From: Hymenobacter sp. BT18
GTDB lineage: Bacteria; Bacteroidota; Bacteroidia; Cytophagales; Hymenobacteraceae
NCBI RefSeq assembly: GCF_012273015.1
Contig: NZ_CP050954.1
Span: 1,302,001-1,366,000, forward strand
DNA: 64,000 bases
Direction: 5' to 3'
Shown here: positions 43,288-51,519 of the stretch, piece after piece
How the letters are laid out: each line of letters starts with the position of its first letter
How positions within the stretch are numbered: the first letter of the stretch is position 1
Position numbers and translations under genes: made by a program
Notes under the pieces: model-generated
The model's input: only the letters and a program-made list of their open reading frames with translations
The model's database searches: none
What the model was told of the DNA's origin: nothing

Positions 43288-46200
43288 CTAGCCCGCCAGC
43301 GGCAGCTCGATGTAAAAGGTAGTGCCCTCCCCCTCCCGGGTTTCAAACCAGATGCTGCCGCCGGCGCTTTCGATACCCCGCCGGGCCACCGCCAGCCCAA
43401 TGCCCGAGCCTTTTTCCTTGGTGGTGAAGTTGGGCACAAAGATTTTTTCCTGCACCTCGGCTGGAATTCCGGTGCCATTGTCCTCAATGGCAATGCGCAC
43501 TTTGCCGGCGCCCACCCGTTCGATGCGCGCTTCCACCTCCGGCCGCTGGCCTTCCGGTACTGCTTGCAGCGCGTTGATCAGTAGATTATTGAACGTGCGC
43601 ACCAGCAGGCTTTCATCGGCATACACGATGTAGCCATGCTCCTCGGCTTCGGGGGGCAGTTGTAGGCGCACCTGGCCATTGCCCTGGTGCAGCCCCACGC
43701 AACGGCGCAGCACGGCGGCCACATCCAGCCGCTCGGGGCGCATGGCGGGCAGATTAGTGAAGTTGCTGAACGAGGTGGCAATGTCAGTCAGCACATCAAT
43801 CTGCGTGATGAGCGTCTGCGATACGCGGCCAATCAGCTCTGAGAGGTCGGCCCGGCCGTCCTGAATGGCCCGCTGCAGAAACTGCAGACTAAGCTTCATG
43901 GGCGTGAGCGGGTTTTTGATTTCGTGGGCCACCTGTCGGGCCATTTCGCGCCAGGCCGCTTCTTTTTCCTGGGCGGCCAGCTCCTGCTTGCTTTCTTCCA
44001 GCTTGCGCAGCATGGTGTTGTACTCGCGCACGAGCAGCCCAATCTCATCCGACGACTCGTAGGTGAGCATTTCATTTTGCCCCGTGAGCGTAGTGTGCTT
44101 GAGCTTTTCTGTAAGCAGCTTGAGCGGGGCGGTGAGGTAACGCGAGGCAATAAACGTCAGAATCAGGAACAGGATGAACATCACGGTGAAGATATTCAGG
44201 ATGGTATCCACCAGCTCAATCAGCTTGGTATCCAGCTCTTTCTCGGAGTCGAAGAAGGGAATTCCCACGTAGCCCAATACTGCTCCGGCCCCGGGCGTGG
44301 CCGTGGCTACCCGCAACGGCAGGTATAAGGCATTAAACGAAAGCGTCCCGGCGCGTTCTGAGAGCAGAATTCGGGGTTGGCTGCGCTCGGCCAGCGCCTT
44401 CATGGCCTGCGGGTTCATGAGCGGACTTAGCAGGCCGCTCTCGAAGATGAGCGGCTGACTACTTACCAGCAGCTGGCCTTGGCTGTCGTACAGGTTGAGG
44501 TCGGTTTCGGTGAGACTGGCTACCGTGGTAGCCGTCTCGGCCAATTGCGTGCGGTTCACGGAGTCGGCCAGCAGGGCCCGGTTCTTCAGCAGATTATCCT
44601 GCACGGCTTTGCCACGGCGCTCATAAGTGCGCAGCAGGTCGCGCTTGTAAGAGGCCGTTACCTGGCTGGCCGTAGCCACGCTTACCACCAGCAGCGGAAT
44701 CAGAATGCCCAGGTTCAGGAACAACTGAATCTTGGTGCTGAAGTTGGTGCGCAGCATGCGGGGGTATTTGCCCCGCACCACCATGTAGCCCACCACACAC
44801 AAGAGCCAGAAGAAGGTGTGCAGCAGGAACAGAAACGAGAAGTTGGCCAGCCAGCTGCCAAAGGAGTACTTGGGCGTGGTTACTACCACTACCCGCTCCT
44901 GCGGGCCGCGTACGCCCAGGTGGTGCCGCCCCGCCACTACCAAGCCGGTCGTGTACAAGCGGGGGTCGTGGAGGGCTTGGTGCCGCAGGTTGTTGACGTA
45001 GTCAAAATCTCCCTCGCTGTACACTGGGCGGTCATGCTCAAAGCCGGCATAGCTCAACTCGGGACCAAGCCCAGGCTGGAAGAACTTTTCATCGACGAGC
45101 AACTCCGGCACCAGGCTATAGGTGGTGAGCTTTTTTAGGGCCAGCTCCAGCACAATGGTAGCCACCCCGCCCGACGCGGCCTGCACGGGCACAAATGTTA
45201 CGTAGCGGCGGGAGCTGAACGTAGCGCCATCGTGTACCAAGTAGAGGTTTGACTGGTCGGTCTGCACGGCATTGCGCAGCAGGCGGCTTCGGGCGGCGGC
45301 TAAGGTTTCCACCCCGTTGGTCGCACCCGGCCGTTGCCCGGCCACATCAAAAAATAAGACGTTGGTTTCGTACTTATCGAAGTAGTCGCGCAAGTAGTAC
45401 TTCTCAATCTTCTGCCGTACTACGTCCTGGTTGCCGAAGGGTCCCGTAATGCGCGCTTGGATAAATGGGTCAGCCGCCATTTGGCGCGTCCGCTCCGTGA
45501 GCAGAAATTCCCCCTGCAAGTCGTTGTCAACCAGGAGGTTGCTGGCCATCTTCTGCTTGTTCTGAATCAACTGCCGGTCGAAGTGCATGTACAGTGCCAG
45601 GGACCCAATGGCTGCACTTAGCCCTACCATCAGGAACACCAGCAGGTATAACTGGTAGGGCACCACCGCCGCCAGGGGCCGCAAGCCCGTGAGGCGCAGA
45701 ATCAAAAAGAAAATAAGGGTGAGGCCCAGCAGAGTAATGTAGGGCATACTCAGCAACAGCCCCACCGGCGTAAATACCAGGGCACTGCCCGCCAGCAGCA
45801 GCACGGCTACCCCCTTAGTAGCGGGCCGGACAATAGCCACAAAGCACTGCGTCAGCAGATACAAGGCCAGCAGGTACCCGCCGGTATGCAGCACAATAGC
45901 CAGTAGCAGCAGCAGTTTGAAGGTAGATACCTGAATGCTCTGCGTGATATCGAGGTTGAGTTGGGAGTTGGTGAAGGTGCTGGCGTAAAACTGGTATAGC
46001 GTGATAAGCAATGCATAAAACGCCAGTACGGCCCCAGTGCCCACGGCCACGCGGGCGGCATCCCGGTGCAGGCGCCCAATGCGCCGCAGCACCCCGTACC
46101 GCCGAAACAGCCGCAGGCCATACACCGCCACGACCACCATCACCAAGGCGTTTAGCAACAAGTCGCCTAGCGAAGGGGAAATGGCCGAGGCGGCGTATAC

Positions 46201-47004
46201 GCGCGGGTCGAACAAGGGCAACTCAATAAAGGAGAAAGGCAGCCCCCAGTACAGCAGCGCCGCCCGCAAAGCCACCAGGGGCAATACCACCGCCGCAGCC
46301 CCGCGCAAGCGTCTTTGCTGTGTAAACCAGCGCTGAGCCAGCAAAAGCCACCCCAGCAGGTACAGGACAATACCCAGCAGAAGCAGGCCCGCAGGCAGGA
46401 ATTTGCCGGTTACGGGGTTGGCGTGCAGACTCTCCAGAGAAAACAAATACGTCCCCCTGGCCGAGTATATCCGCGGCAGAAGCCCGCTTGGATCGTTGGT
46501 TACGATGCGCAGGCTAAGGCCCCTGAACAGGGCCTGCGTAGCGCCCTCCCGCAGGTAGCGGTTGCTGATGCCATAGTATTTCTCCAGGGGCACGTAAGTT
46601 AGTAGCACGTAGGGGCCGGCCGGCTGGCGCAGGGCTAGATAGCGGCCAAACTTCATCTCTACTACCTTCTCCTGGAACGGCTGCAGCGCATTTTCTACCT
46701 CCGGCCGCATCATGTGGTCGGACCAGTAGCGCAGCTCCAGCTTTTCAAAAACGAAGGTCGGATAAGTCGCGCCCTGTAGCAACCGACTAAAGCTAGGCGG
46801 GTCTCGCTGCAGGTCGGCGGCCAGCTTAGCTCCCTCCTGCTCGGCGGTATGCTCGGCCGTGCGCACCAAGTTTTGCAGCTGCCGGGCCTCTGCCCGCAGC
46901 AGTACCGACGTGGCCAGCCCGTAGTGGTTGCTGATGTAGGCCGCCGCAAAGCAACCTGCAGCCAGCAAAAGCAGCAACCAGGGAAAAGTACGTTTGGGCA
47001 GCAA
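43288..47004 (-). CDS. Large NtrY-like membrane histidine kinase
   Basis: A 1238-residue sensor kinase. TM1 lies at residues 9-27, followed by a periplasmic region and a cluster of about nine TMs (about 205-490). A second extracytoplasmic sensor region lies between TMs near 720-800 and about 940, leading into a HAMP domain (YLTAPLKLLTEKLKHTTL). The HisKA box is AHEIKNPLTPMKLSLQF, with His1027 as the phosphorylated residue. The ATPase domain shows FNNLLINALQAV, EDNGTGIP and KEKGSGIGLAV. This H-box is NtrY-type. The start must be TTG 47004, since a stop codon lies two codons upstream and no ATG is near. There is no adjacent response regulator. Confidence 0.9.
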   Translation of the reverse strand: MLPKRTFPWLLLLLAAGCFAAAYISNHYGLATSVLLRAEARQLQNLVRTAEHTAEQEGAKLAADLQRDPPSFSRLLQGATYPTFVFEKLELRYWSDHMMRPEVENALQPFQEKVVEMKFGRYLALRQPAGPYVLLTYVPLEKYYGISNRYLREGATQALFRGLSLRIVTNDPSGLLPRIYSARGTYLFSLESLHANPVTGKFLPAGLLLLGIVLYLLGWLLLAQRWFTQQRRLRGAAAVVLPLVALRAALLYWGLPFSFIELPLFDPRVYAASAISPSLGDLLLNALVMVVVAVYGLRLFRRYGVLRRIGRLHRDAARVAVGTGAVLAFYALLITLYQFYASTFTNSQLNLDITQSIQVSTFKLLLLLAIVLHTGGYLLALYLLTQCFVAIVRPATKGVAVLLLAGSALVFTPVGLLLSMPYITLLGLTLIFFLILRLTGLRPLAAVVPYQLYLLVFLMVGLSAAIGSLALYMHFDRQLIQNKQKMASNLLVDNDLQGEFLLTERTRQMAADPFIQARITGPFGNQDVVRQKIEKYYLRDYFDKYETNVLFFDVAGQRPGATNGVETLAAARSRLLRNAVQTDQSNLYLVHDGATFSSRRYVTFVPVQAASGGVATIVLELALKKLTTYSLVPELLVDEKFFQPGLGPELSYAGFEHDRPVYSEGDFDYVNNLRHQALHDPRLYTTGLVVAGRHHLGVRGPQERVVVVTTPKYSFGSWLANFSFLFLLHTFFWLLCVVGYMVVRGKYPRMLRTNFSTKIQLFLNLGILIPLLVVSVATASQVTASYKRDLLRTYERRGKAVQDNLLKNRALLADSVNRTQLAETATTVASLTETDLNLYDSQGQLLVSSQPLIFESGLLSPLMNPQAMKALAERSQPRILLSERAGTLSFNALYLPLRVATATPGAGAVLGYVGIPFFDSEKELDTKLIELVDTILNIFTVMFILFLILTFIASRYLTAPLKLLTEKLKHTTLTGQNEMLTYESSDEIGLLVREYNTMLRKLEESKQELAAQEKEAAWREMARQVAHEIKNPLTPMKLSLQFLQRAIQDGRADLSELIGRVSQTLITQIDVLTDIATSFSNFTNLPAMRPERLDVAAVLRRCVGLHQGNGQVRLQLPPEAEEHGYIVYADESLLVRTFNNLLINALQAVPEGQRPEVEARIERVGAGKVRIAIEDNGTGIPAEVQEKIFVPNFTTKEKGSGIGLAVARRGIESAGGSIWFETREGEGTTFYIELPLAG

Positions 47005-47072
47005 GGGCTAGAGAATACGAATGGAGCCCCGGCCCGGACGAGCCAGTAGGCTAATAGAAATGGGCTAGCATC

Positions 47073-47098
47073 AAAAATGCCGCCAATTGGCGGCATTT
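47073..47098 (-). terminator. Palindromic terminator of the oxidase gene cluster
   Basis: A 24-base perfect palindrome (AAATGCCGCCAA and complement) that on the minus strand runs into TTTTTG, about 70 bases after the last gene of the cluster at 47170. In the other direction it lies upstream of the kinase start. Confidence 0.75.
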
Positions 47099-47169
47099 CC
47101 TACCGGGCAGGCCGGTGGCTAGTATCTAACTATGCTGGCTACGCAACCATACGCCTGCGGCCGCAAGGC

Positions 47170-47427
47170 TTAGCGCTGGGCCAGCTTCTTCTTTTTGTTG
47201 TTGCGGTACCACCAGAAGCCTACCGTGCCAATTAGCAGGTACGGAATGGTCATCAGGTACAGAATGCCTTTGTTCAGGCCAGAGGTATCATAGCCCTCCT
47301 TGTCCGTGCGGGAGGCTTCCACCTGGGTTTTGCACATGGTGCACTGGGCCTGTACCGAACGAGGAGCCACACTCCCAAGGCTCGTCAGCACTACCAGCCA
47401 AAAAACGAAAACTAGTACCTTTTTCAT
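47170..47427 (-). CDS. Small CxxC membrane protein at the end of the oxidase cluster
   Basis: An 85-residue protein with a signal-anchor (residues 3-19), the motif QCTMCKT at residues 28-34 just after the predicted export site, a second TM (about 54-74) and a Lys-rich C-terminus (NNKKKKLAQR). The CxxC pair faces the periplasm. The position behind Sco and DUF420 suggests a role in copper or thiol handling during CuA assembly, but there is no direct evidence. I do not recognise a named family. It ends the cluster before a terminator. Confidence 0.75.
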   Translation of the reverse strand: MKKVLVFVFWLVVLTSLGSVAPRSVQAQCTMCKTQVEASRTDKEGYDTSGLNKGILYLMTIPYLLIGTVGFWWYRNNKKKKLAQR

Positions 47428-47479
47428 CTCTTTTCTAACACTCCCTGCGGAGTAAAGTTTCGCTAAAACGGCTTTTCTG

Positions 47480-48037
47480 CTAGGTGTAGTACGGTGAAAT
47501 CATCAGGTACACAAGCACCCCCGTTACCGAGACGTACAACCACACGGGAAACGTCCAGCGGGCAATGCGCCGGTGCTTGGCAAACTGCTCGGTGAGGGCG
47601 TAGTACAGCGTGAACAGTACTAGGCCCACTGTAACGGCGGCCAGCACAATGTGCGTAAGCAGCACAAAGTAGTACACCCCGCGAATCAGGCCTTCCCCGC
47701 CAAACTTAGTAGAAGCTACCTGGGAGTGATAGGCCACGTAGGAAACCAGGAACAAGGAACCCAGCAGAAAAGCCAGGCCCATCATCAGCCGGTGGCGGGC
47801 GACATCCTTGCGCCGGATGAAGTAGTAGCCCACCACGAGGCAGACCGCGGTGAGCGAGTTCAGCCAGGCGTTTACCTTGGGCAGCATCTTCACTTCAAGA
47901 CCCGGAATCCGAAAAATACCAGGGAAGAAATACAGTACGGCTACGGCCAAGGGAATGATGGCAGCCAAAGCACCCATCAGTATTTTGTACTTGGTAAAGC
48001 TGCCGGGGTTAACGGCGGGGTTCGTCGGTGAGGTCAT
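47480..48037 (-). CDS. DUF420 membrane protein
   Basis: A 185-residue protein with four or five TMs (about residues 20-40, 52-70, 84-105, 120-145 and 160-180). It contains conserved polar residues in membrane segments, including histidines in ARHRLMMG, YHSQVAS and LTHIVLAA, which fits DUF420. The family accompanies cytochrome oxidase genes and may be an assembly factor related to CtaG/heme-oxidase-like helices. The start overlaps the sco gene by 29 bases, so translation is probably coupled. Confidence 0.87.
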   Translation of the reverse strand: MTSPTNPAVNPGSFTKYKILMGALAAIIPLAVAVLYFFPGIFRIPGLEVKMLPKVNAWLNSLTAVCLVVGYYFIRRKDVARHRLMMGLAFLLGSLFLVSYVAYHSQVASTKFGGEGLIRGVYYFVLLTHIVLAAVTVGLVLFTLYYALTEQFAKHRRIARWTFPVWLYVSVTGVLVYLMISPYYT

Positions 48038-48686
48038 ACGAGTAAAGCATTACGCCAATTTCGGTGATGAGCCGCTCAATCTCCTTGGGGCTGCTGCCAT
48101 CGTAGCGGCCCCGCACCTGGCCTGCCCGGTCTACCAGAAACAGCTGCTGGCTGTGCTGGAGCCCCGGAGCAACCCCTTGCGGCGCCGGTAAGCGAAACTC
48201 ATCTGTTAGTAACCGATAAACCGCGGTTTTGTCACCCGTCAGGAACAGCCATTTTCCGCTGATGGCGCCATACTGCTCGGCATATTTTTCCAGAATAGCC
48301 GGGGTATCGTGGGCCGGGTCCAGCGTAACCGAGGTTAGCCGCACCCGGGGCTCGTGCCGGAACTTCTCCTGCACCCGCTGCAGCAGGCTGCTCACCTGCG
48401 GGCAGGCACCGGCGCAGGTAGTGTAAAAGAAGTTGACCACGTAAAGGCCCTTGGCGAAGTCCTGGCTACTCACGGGCCGGCCTGACTGCGACTGTACCGC
48501 AGGCCACACGATGCGGTGGAAAACAGTATCGCGCTGCCACTTCCCCCCTACCTGCGTCGAGTCGACGCGGTCGGGCAGGTAAGTTGGCAGCGCGTAACGG
48601 TTGGTTCCAAACGTTTTCAGGAAGAGAAACGCCAGCACCGGCACAAGCAGCATCAGGCCCAACAGGAGCGTTTGTTTGGGCCGCAT
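48009..48686 (-). CDS. Sco1/SenC copper chaperone
   Basis: A 225-residue membrane-anchored thioredoxin-fold protein that delivers copper to, or reduces, the CuA centre of oxidase subunit II. TM anchor at residues 6-24. The copper ligands are visible: TTCAGACP (CxxxC near residue 95) and the distal His in LQHSQQLFLVD (near residue 185). The Asp-His-containing LDPAHDTPAIL and the segment after CxxxC fit the family. It sits four bases after the subunit IV gene and overlaps the DUF420 gene by 29 bases. Confidence 0.92.
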   Translation of the reverse strand: MRPKQTLLLGLMLLVPVLAFLFLKTFGTNRYALPTYLPDRVDSTQVGGKWQRDTVFHRIVWPAVQSQSGRPVSSQDFAKGLYVVNFFYTTCAGACPQVSSLLQRVQEKFRHEPRVRLTSVTLDPAHDTPAILEKYAEQYGAISGKWLFLTGDKTAVYRLLTDEFRLPAPQGVAPGLQHSQQLFLVDRAGQVRGRYDGSSPKEIERLITEIGVMLYSYDLTDEPRR

Positions 48687-48690
48687 GCGG

Positions 48691-49026
48691 TTAGCGGTTG
48701 AAAACGGCCTCGTTGATGTACGAGCCTTCCGTAATCAGGGCCACCAGCAGCCACACCAGCAGGGACATCGGAATCAGGATTGTCCAGATCAGGCCCTTAG
48801 TCTCATGCTTCAGGTGCATGAACTCCGCCACGATGAAGAAGGCCTTGAAAATGGTGAGGATAATGAAAATAGCGTTGCGGAGCGTGCCGGGGTCCATCAG
48901 AAATACGAACACGAATTCCAGCGCCGTAATGCCTACGAGCACGAAAAACGTTTTCCAGATCCAGCCGGTATTGGGCTTGGCAATTTCGGCAGGATTATGC
49001 GAGTCGAGGCCTACGTGATTAGCCAT
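48691..49026 (-). CDS. Cytochrome c oxidase subunit IV family protein
   Basis: A 111-residue protein with three TMs (about residues 24-44, 50-70 and 82-102). It fits the prokaryotic oxidase subunit IV family (COX4_pro), including FKAFFIVAEFMHLKHE, where the helix carries Glu and His. Its role is structural stabilisation of the oxidase. It follows subunit III after a 110-base gap that contains a stem-loop. Confidence 0.87.
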   Translation of the reverse strand: MANHVGLDSHNPAEIAKPNTGWIWKTFFVLVGITALEFVFVFLMDPGTLRNAIFIILTIFKAFFIVAEFMHLKHETKGLIWTILIPMSLLVWLLVALITEGSYINEAVFNR

Positions 49027-49067
49027 CTTGTTGAATGGTTGAGTGGTTAGAATTGCCAGCTGATTAA

Positions 49068-49130
49068 TTGACTTACTGGTAGCAGGATTAGCCTTACGGC
49101 GGGCCCAACTACCAGCAGACCAGTAAGCAA
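49068..49130 (-). other. Stem-loop after the oxidase subunit III stop codon
   Basis: CTTACTGGT at 49072-49080 pairs with ACCAGTAAG at 49119-49127, and the arms extend by TTG/CAA past one mismatch. The hairpin begins 7 bases after the stop codon at 49137 on the minus strand. There is no clear T-tract. Confidence 0.5.
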
Positions 49131-49136
49131 TTTACG

Positions 49137-49907
49137 TTATACGAGGTAGAAGAAGGTGAAGACGAACACCCACACCAAGTCTACAAAGTGCCAGTAAAGG
49201 CCAATTTTCTCCACCATTTCGTAGTGGCCGCGCTTCTCAAAGGTGCCGTTGGTGGTAGCAATGAAGGCCCACACCAGCAGGCAAACGCCCGAGAACACGT
49301 GCGTGCCGTGGAAACCAGTGATAAAGAAGAACAAGTCAGCAAACAGCACGGGGCCGTACTGGTTCATCGCCAGGTTAGCACCGTGGAAGATGGTGCCATC
49401 GGCCATGCGCGTACCCTCATCAGTGCCACCGATAAAGTGCGTCCATTCCCAGGCCTGGGAGCCCAGGAAAGTAGCCCCGAACAGAATCGTCCAAAGCAGC
49501 CACTTTTGCACATCATTCTTGTCCATGCGGTGGCCGGCTTCTACAGCCAATACCATCGTCACCGACGAGAAGATGAGAATCATCGTCATCAACGCTACGA
49601 AAGCCAGCGGCAGATCCATGCCGTGCAGGCCCGGGAAGGAGTTGAACACCTTATCAGGCACAGGCCAATACGCCGTGGAGAATTCAAAGGCTTTGCCCGA
49701 AGCAGCATCAAACGCCGCGTGGCGGTGACGGATCAGGCCGTAGGTGGTGAGGAAGGCAGCGAAGGTAAAGGCATCCGACAACAGGAAGAACCACATCATC
49801 AGCTTGCCGTAGCTTGCCTTGAATGGTTCATTGCCTCCGTCCCAAGGTCCGCTGCGGGGCGTGTCGAGCGTGGCAGCGTGCTGCGTTGCCGCTTGTGAAA
49901 TGGCCAT
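49137..49907 (-). CDS. Cytochrome c oxidase subunit III
   Basis: A 256-residue subunit III with six or seven TMs. Family features are KLMMWFFLLSDAFTFAAF at the start, then SVTMVLAVEAGHRMDKNDVQKW and AWEWTHFIGGTDEGT. The C-terminal block FITGFHGTHVFSGVCLLVWA with the conserved FHGxHV, and YWHFVDLVWVFVF, is diagnostic. It stabilises subunit I and its oxygen and proton paths. It follows another subunit III-like gene by 25 bases, so the cluster encodes two such proteins. Confidence 0.95.
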   Translation of the reverse strand: MAISQAATQHAATLDTPRSGPWDGGNEPFKASYGKLMMWFFLLSDAFTFAAFLTTYGLIRHRHAAFDAASGKAFEFSTAYWPVPDKVFNSFPGLHGMDLPLAFVALMTMILIFSSVTMVLAVEAGHRMDKNDVQKWLLWTILFGATFLGSQAWEWTHFIGGTDEGTRMADGTIFHGANLAMNQYGPVLFADLFFFITGFHGTHVFSGVCLLVWAFIATTNGTFEKRGHYEMVEKIGLYWHFVDLVWVFVFTFFYLV

Positions 49908-49932
49908 AGTGCGCGTAAAGAAGGTCGAAAAA

Positions 49933-50520
49933 CTAGTGGTTCAAAAGTAGGAACAAATACAGGTACAACCAAAGCCCGCCCAGGAAGTGCCAGTAGATTG
50001 TGACGTTGCCGATGGACAGCATCTGACGCGAATGCACCTGATAGTTAAAGCTTTTCCGCAGCACTTTCAGCAGAAAAATCAGGCCCGTAATCAGGTGAAA
50101 AGCGTGCACGCCCATCAGCACATACAGGAAGGAGCCGGAGGGATTTGCATCAACGCCACCAAAGTGAATCTTGTTACGCACGAGTTCGGCCCATACCTGC
50201 CACTGCCCTACCAGGAAGGCCGTGCCCAGCACCAGCGTCAGCACTAAGCCCAGTTTTACCTGATTTAGCTCATCCTTGCGGGCCGCGAAGTAAGCCCACT
50301 GCACCGTGGCGCTGCTTAGCACAATCAGCACGGTATTGATGAGCATGCTGGCCGGCAGCTCAAATTCCAGCCAGTTGCCTTCTTCCCGGCGCACGATATA
50401 GGCGCTGGTGTAGGCAGCAAAAATCATGAAAATGCTGATAATCATCAGCCAGAGAACGAGCCGGGCCGGGTGCAGACCGGTGCCGGGTTCTTTGTCGGTT
50501 AAGGTTTCGGCAGGATGCAT
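49933..50520 (-). CDS. Second heme-copper oxidase subunit III protein
   Basis: A 195-residue subunit III family protein with five TMs, shorter than the next gene. It shares the features LRLVLWLMIISIFMIFAAYTSAYIV-like start, SSATVQWAYFAARKDE, and the C-terminal block LMGVHAFHLITGLIFLL with VTIYWHFLGGLWLYLYLFL. It lacks the extra N-terminal helices of the classic subunit. Tandem subunit III genes of unequal size are common in Bacteroidetes caa3-like clusters. Whether both enter one complex is not known from the sequence. It starts 94 bases after ctaB. Confidence 0.92.
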   Translation of the reverse strand: MHPAETLTDKEPGTGLHPARLVLWLMIISIFMIFAAYTSAYIVRREEGNWLEFELPASMLINTVLIVLSSATVQWAYFAARKDELNQVKLGLVLTLVLGTAFLVGQWQVWAELVRNKIHFGGVDANPSGSFLYVLMGVHAFHLITGLIFLLKVLRKSFNYQVHSRQMLSIGNVTIYWHFLGGLWLYLYLFLLLNH

Positions 50521-50614
50521 AAGGAGTTTTTTTTACGCGGTTTAAATCACCAGTTGCGTTGACTTCAGGCGGCCAAACCCAGTGGCTTCTGGCTGAAATA
50601 ACAACACCAAAGCC

Positions 50615-51466
50615 TTAGATTTTGTCCATTACCAGGGCAATCTGCACGATGGGCAGGTACAGAAAAGAACCAAACATGATGCGCATTGCCGCCTTTTTGG
50701 TGCAGGTGCGCATCAGGTAAAATGTTTGCATCAGAAACAGCACGCCACAAACCGCGGCCACCATGGCGTAGGTAGTGCCCGTCATGCCAAAGTAGAGCGG
50801 CAATAGGCTCAGGGGAATCAGCACCAGCGTGTACGTCATGATCTGAATGGCCGTACGCATGTCCTTGCCACCCGGGGTGGGCAGCATCTTGAAGCCGGCT
50901 TTCTTGTAATCGTCGTCGAGCACCCAGGCTATGGCCCAGAAGTGCGGAAATTGCCACATAAACTGAATGCCAAACAGTACCCACCCTTCGATGCCCAGCA
51001 CCCCGGTGGCCGCTACCCAGCCAATAAGCGGCGGCATGCCGCCCGGTATGGCCCCTACCGCTACGCAAATAGGAGAAATGGTCTTCAGCGGAGTGTAGAT
51101 GAACCCGTAGAGGATCAGCGAAACCAGGGACAGTGCCGCGGCCAGGGGGTTAAAGAAGTACGTTAGCAGGCCCAGACCTAGGCCACCCACCAGCAGTACG
51201 AACACCCACGCTTCCGTTACCGACAACACGCCCAGCGGCAGCGGACGTTTAGCGGTGCGCTTCATCAGCCGGTCGAGGTCTATTTCGAAAATCTGGTTGA
51301 TGGTATTTGCTGCGCCCGTAACCGCCAGCCCGCCTACCATCACCAGCAGCGCCCGGCTCCAGTTGAACTCCTGGGCGCCCAGCAGGTAGCCAATGGCGCT
51401 GGAAAACGCTACTGTCAGCGACAATCGAAACTTAAGCAGCTGAAAATACGCCCGGGCCTTCGTCAT
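50615..51466 (-). CDS. ctaB: Protoheme IX farnesyltransferase (heme O synthase)
   Basis: A 283-residue UbiA-family prenyltransferase that adds farnesyl to heme B to make heme O, the precursor of heme A. The Asp-rich motif is NQIFEIDLDRLMKRTAKRPL (about residues 55-75), and the second motif is DDDYKKAGFKMLP. About nine TMs are predicted. It lies between ctaA and the subunit III genes on the same strand, which completes the heme A pathway inside the oxidase cluster. Confidence 0.96.
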   Translation of the reverse strand: MTKARAYFQLLKFRLSLTVAFSSAIGYLLGAQEFNWSRALLVMVGGLAVTGAANTINQIFEIDLDRLMKRTAKRPLPLGVLSVTEAWVFVLLVGGLGLGLLTYFFNPLAAALSLVSLILYGFIYTPLKTISPICVAVGAIPGGMPPLIGWVAATGVLGIEGWVLFGIQFMWQFPHFWAIAWVLDDDYKKAGFKMLPTPGGKDMRTAIQIMTYTLVLIPLSLLPLYFGMTGTTYAMVAAVCGVLFLMQTFYLMRTCTKKAAMRIMFGSFLYLPIVQIALVMDKI

Positions 51467-51519
51467 ACGTGGTTATAACAACCCATCGGGGCAAATGCTT
51501 GCCAAACGGGGCCGCAAAG

